Source: Gammaproteobacteria bacterium (GTDB taxonomy: Bacteria; Pseudomonadota; Gammaproteobacteria; Arenicellales; Poriferihabitantaceae). Taken from it: a stretch of DNA of 35,230 nucleotides. Under the pieces are notes generated by a model. It was not told the DNA's origin. It ran no database searches and saw only the letters and a program-made list of their open reading frames with translations. Numbering within the stretch: the first letter of the stretch is position 1; each line of letters opens with the position of its first letter. The DNA lies in NCBI GenBank assembly GCA_022822625.1, contig JAJEAV010000014.1:1-35230 (forward strand), written 5' to 3'. The translations under genes and the position numbers were made by a program. Shown in pieces: positions 34,778-35,230 of the stretch.

Positions 34778-35230
34778 ATGCCAAAACGACCCAATGTGAT
34801 TCTTATCGTCGCCGACGACATGGGCTATGGCGATTTCGGCGTTTTTAACGACGGCCCGGCCAAAACGACCCATCTCGACGCGCTGGTTGGCGAGGGGGTC
34901 TGTCTGACCCAACACTACGCCGGGTCGCCGGCCTGCTCGCCATCGCGGGCGGCGCTTCTTACAGGTCGTTACCCGCACCGCACCGGCGCGTTGACGCCGA
35001 TGGAGGTGCGCGGGATGGACCGCATCGCGCTCGACGAGGTGACCATCGGCGATGCGTTCAAACACGCGGGGTATGCGACGGGGCTGATCGGCAAGTGGCA
35101 CAATGGCGCGCTCGACGATCGCTATCATCCCAACGCACGCGGCTTCGATGAGTTTTTGGGCTTTCGCGGCGGGTGGATGGATTATTTTGACTGGTGGGTC
35201 GAGCGCAACGGGCGGCGCGAGACCGCGGAC
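34778..35230 (+). CDS. Sulfatase, N-terminal part (cut by window end)
   Basis: An open frame of 151 codons runs off the window end. It begins MPKRPNVILIVADDMGYGDFG, the typical sulfatase N-terminus with the calcium-ligand aspartates. It contains CSPSRAALLTGRYPHRTG, the C-x-P-S-R signature whose cysteine is converted to formylglycine by a sulfatase-modifying enzyme. GLIGKWHNG matches the next conserved block, where most family members have GKWHLG. No signal peptide precedes the domain, at least from this start. Codon use is clearly richer in G+C than the core genes. It starts 38 bp after the AlbA_2 gene. The substrate (sulfated sugar or other ester) cannot be told. Confidence 0.9.
   Translation, partial: MPKRPNVILIVADDMGYGDFGVFNDGPAKTTHLDALVGEGVCLTQHYAGSPACSPSRAALLTGRYPHRTGALTPMEVRGMDRIALDEVTIGDAFKHAGYATGLIGKWHNGALDDRYHPNARGFDEFLGFRGGWMDYFDWWVERNGRRETAD

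Noticed and set aside
1..35230. CRISPR array, prophage or riboswitch
   Set aside because: No regularly spaced repeats, phage structural genes or recognisable riboswitch core were seen anywhere in the window.

Overview
The window is a 35 kb piece of a gammaproteobacterial chromosome. Conserved gene neighbourhoods support this: recA-recX-alaS-(lysC)-csrA-tRNA-Ser(GCU) on one side, and ffh divergent from a ypjD-like gene, a yoaA/dinG-type helicase overlapping tsaB, grpE-dnaK-dnaJ and erpA on the other. Genes related to catabolism of methylated sulfur and nitrogen compounds point to a marine or host-associated lifestyle, but that is inference.

Layout. 1-300: the 3' end of a GC-rich IS1634-like transposase gene. 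422-6461: minus-strand housekeeping block in transcription order recA, recX, alaS, lysC, csrA, tRNA-Ser. lysC appears to carry an internal start for a separate regulatory subunit, and CsrA has an unusual acidic tail. 6565-7059: sixA-like phosphatase. 7601-12015: plus-strand RND efflux pair (adaptor and pump, no outer-membrane channel gene). 12026-22856: an accessory metabolic region. Its minus-strand group is mttB-like methyltransferase, dimethylglycine-dehydrogenase-like flavoprotein and MFS transporter. It continues with an exported YHS-domain protein and a GNAT acetyltransferase (plus), a DmdA-type demethylase (minus), a phytanoyl-CoA dioxygenase pseudogene (plus) and an acyl-CoA ligase (plus). 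22959-32388: a second housekeeping block, with ffh, ypjD-like, tsaB, yoaA-like helicase, dnaJ, dnaK, grpE and erpA. 32389-33141: about 750 bp without a recognisable gene. 33142-35230: a Schlafen/AlbA_2 ATP-binding protein and the start of a GC-rich sulfatase gene cut by the window end, which looks like acquired DNA.

How the parts fit. The 12-23 kb region reads as a methyl-group catabolism cluster. MttB-like and DMGDH-like proteins would take methyl groups from a quaternary or tertiary amine, the DmdA-like enzyme would move a methyl group from a sulfonium compound to tetrahydrofolate, and the acyl-CoA ligase could activate the resulting acid. Partners such as a corrinoid protein or DmdC/DmdD are not in the window. 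The dioxygenase gene in this cluster is dead: a nonsense codon directly follows its HxD metal motif, and a 1-bp deletion lies near its 3' end. The chaperone genes carry two strong sigma-32 promoter matches, before grpE and before dnaK, both with 13-nt spacers.

All calls come from reading the sequence and from remembered family features. No database search was run.
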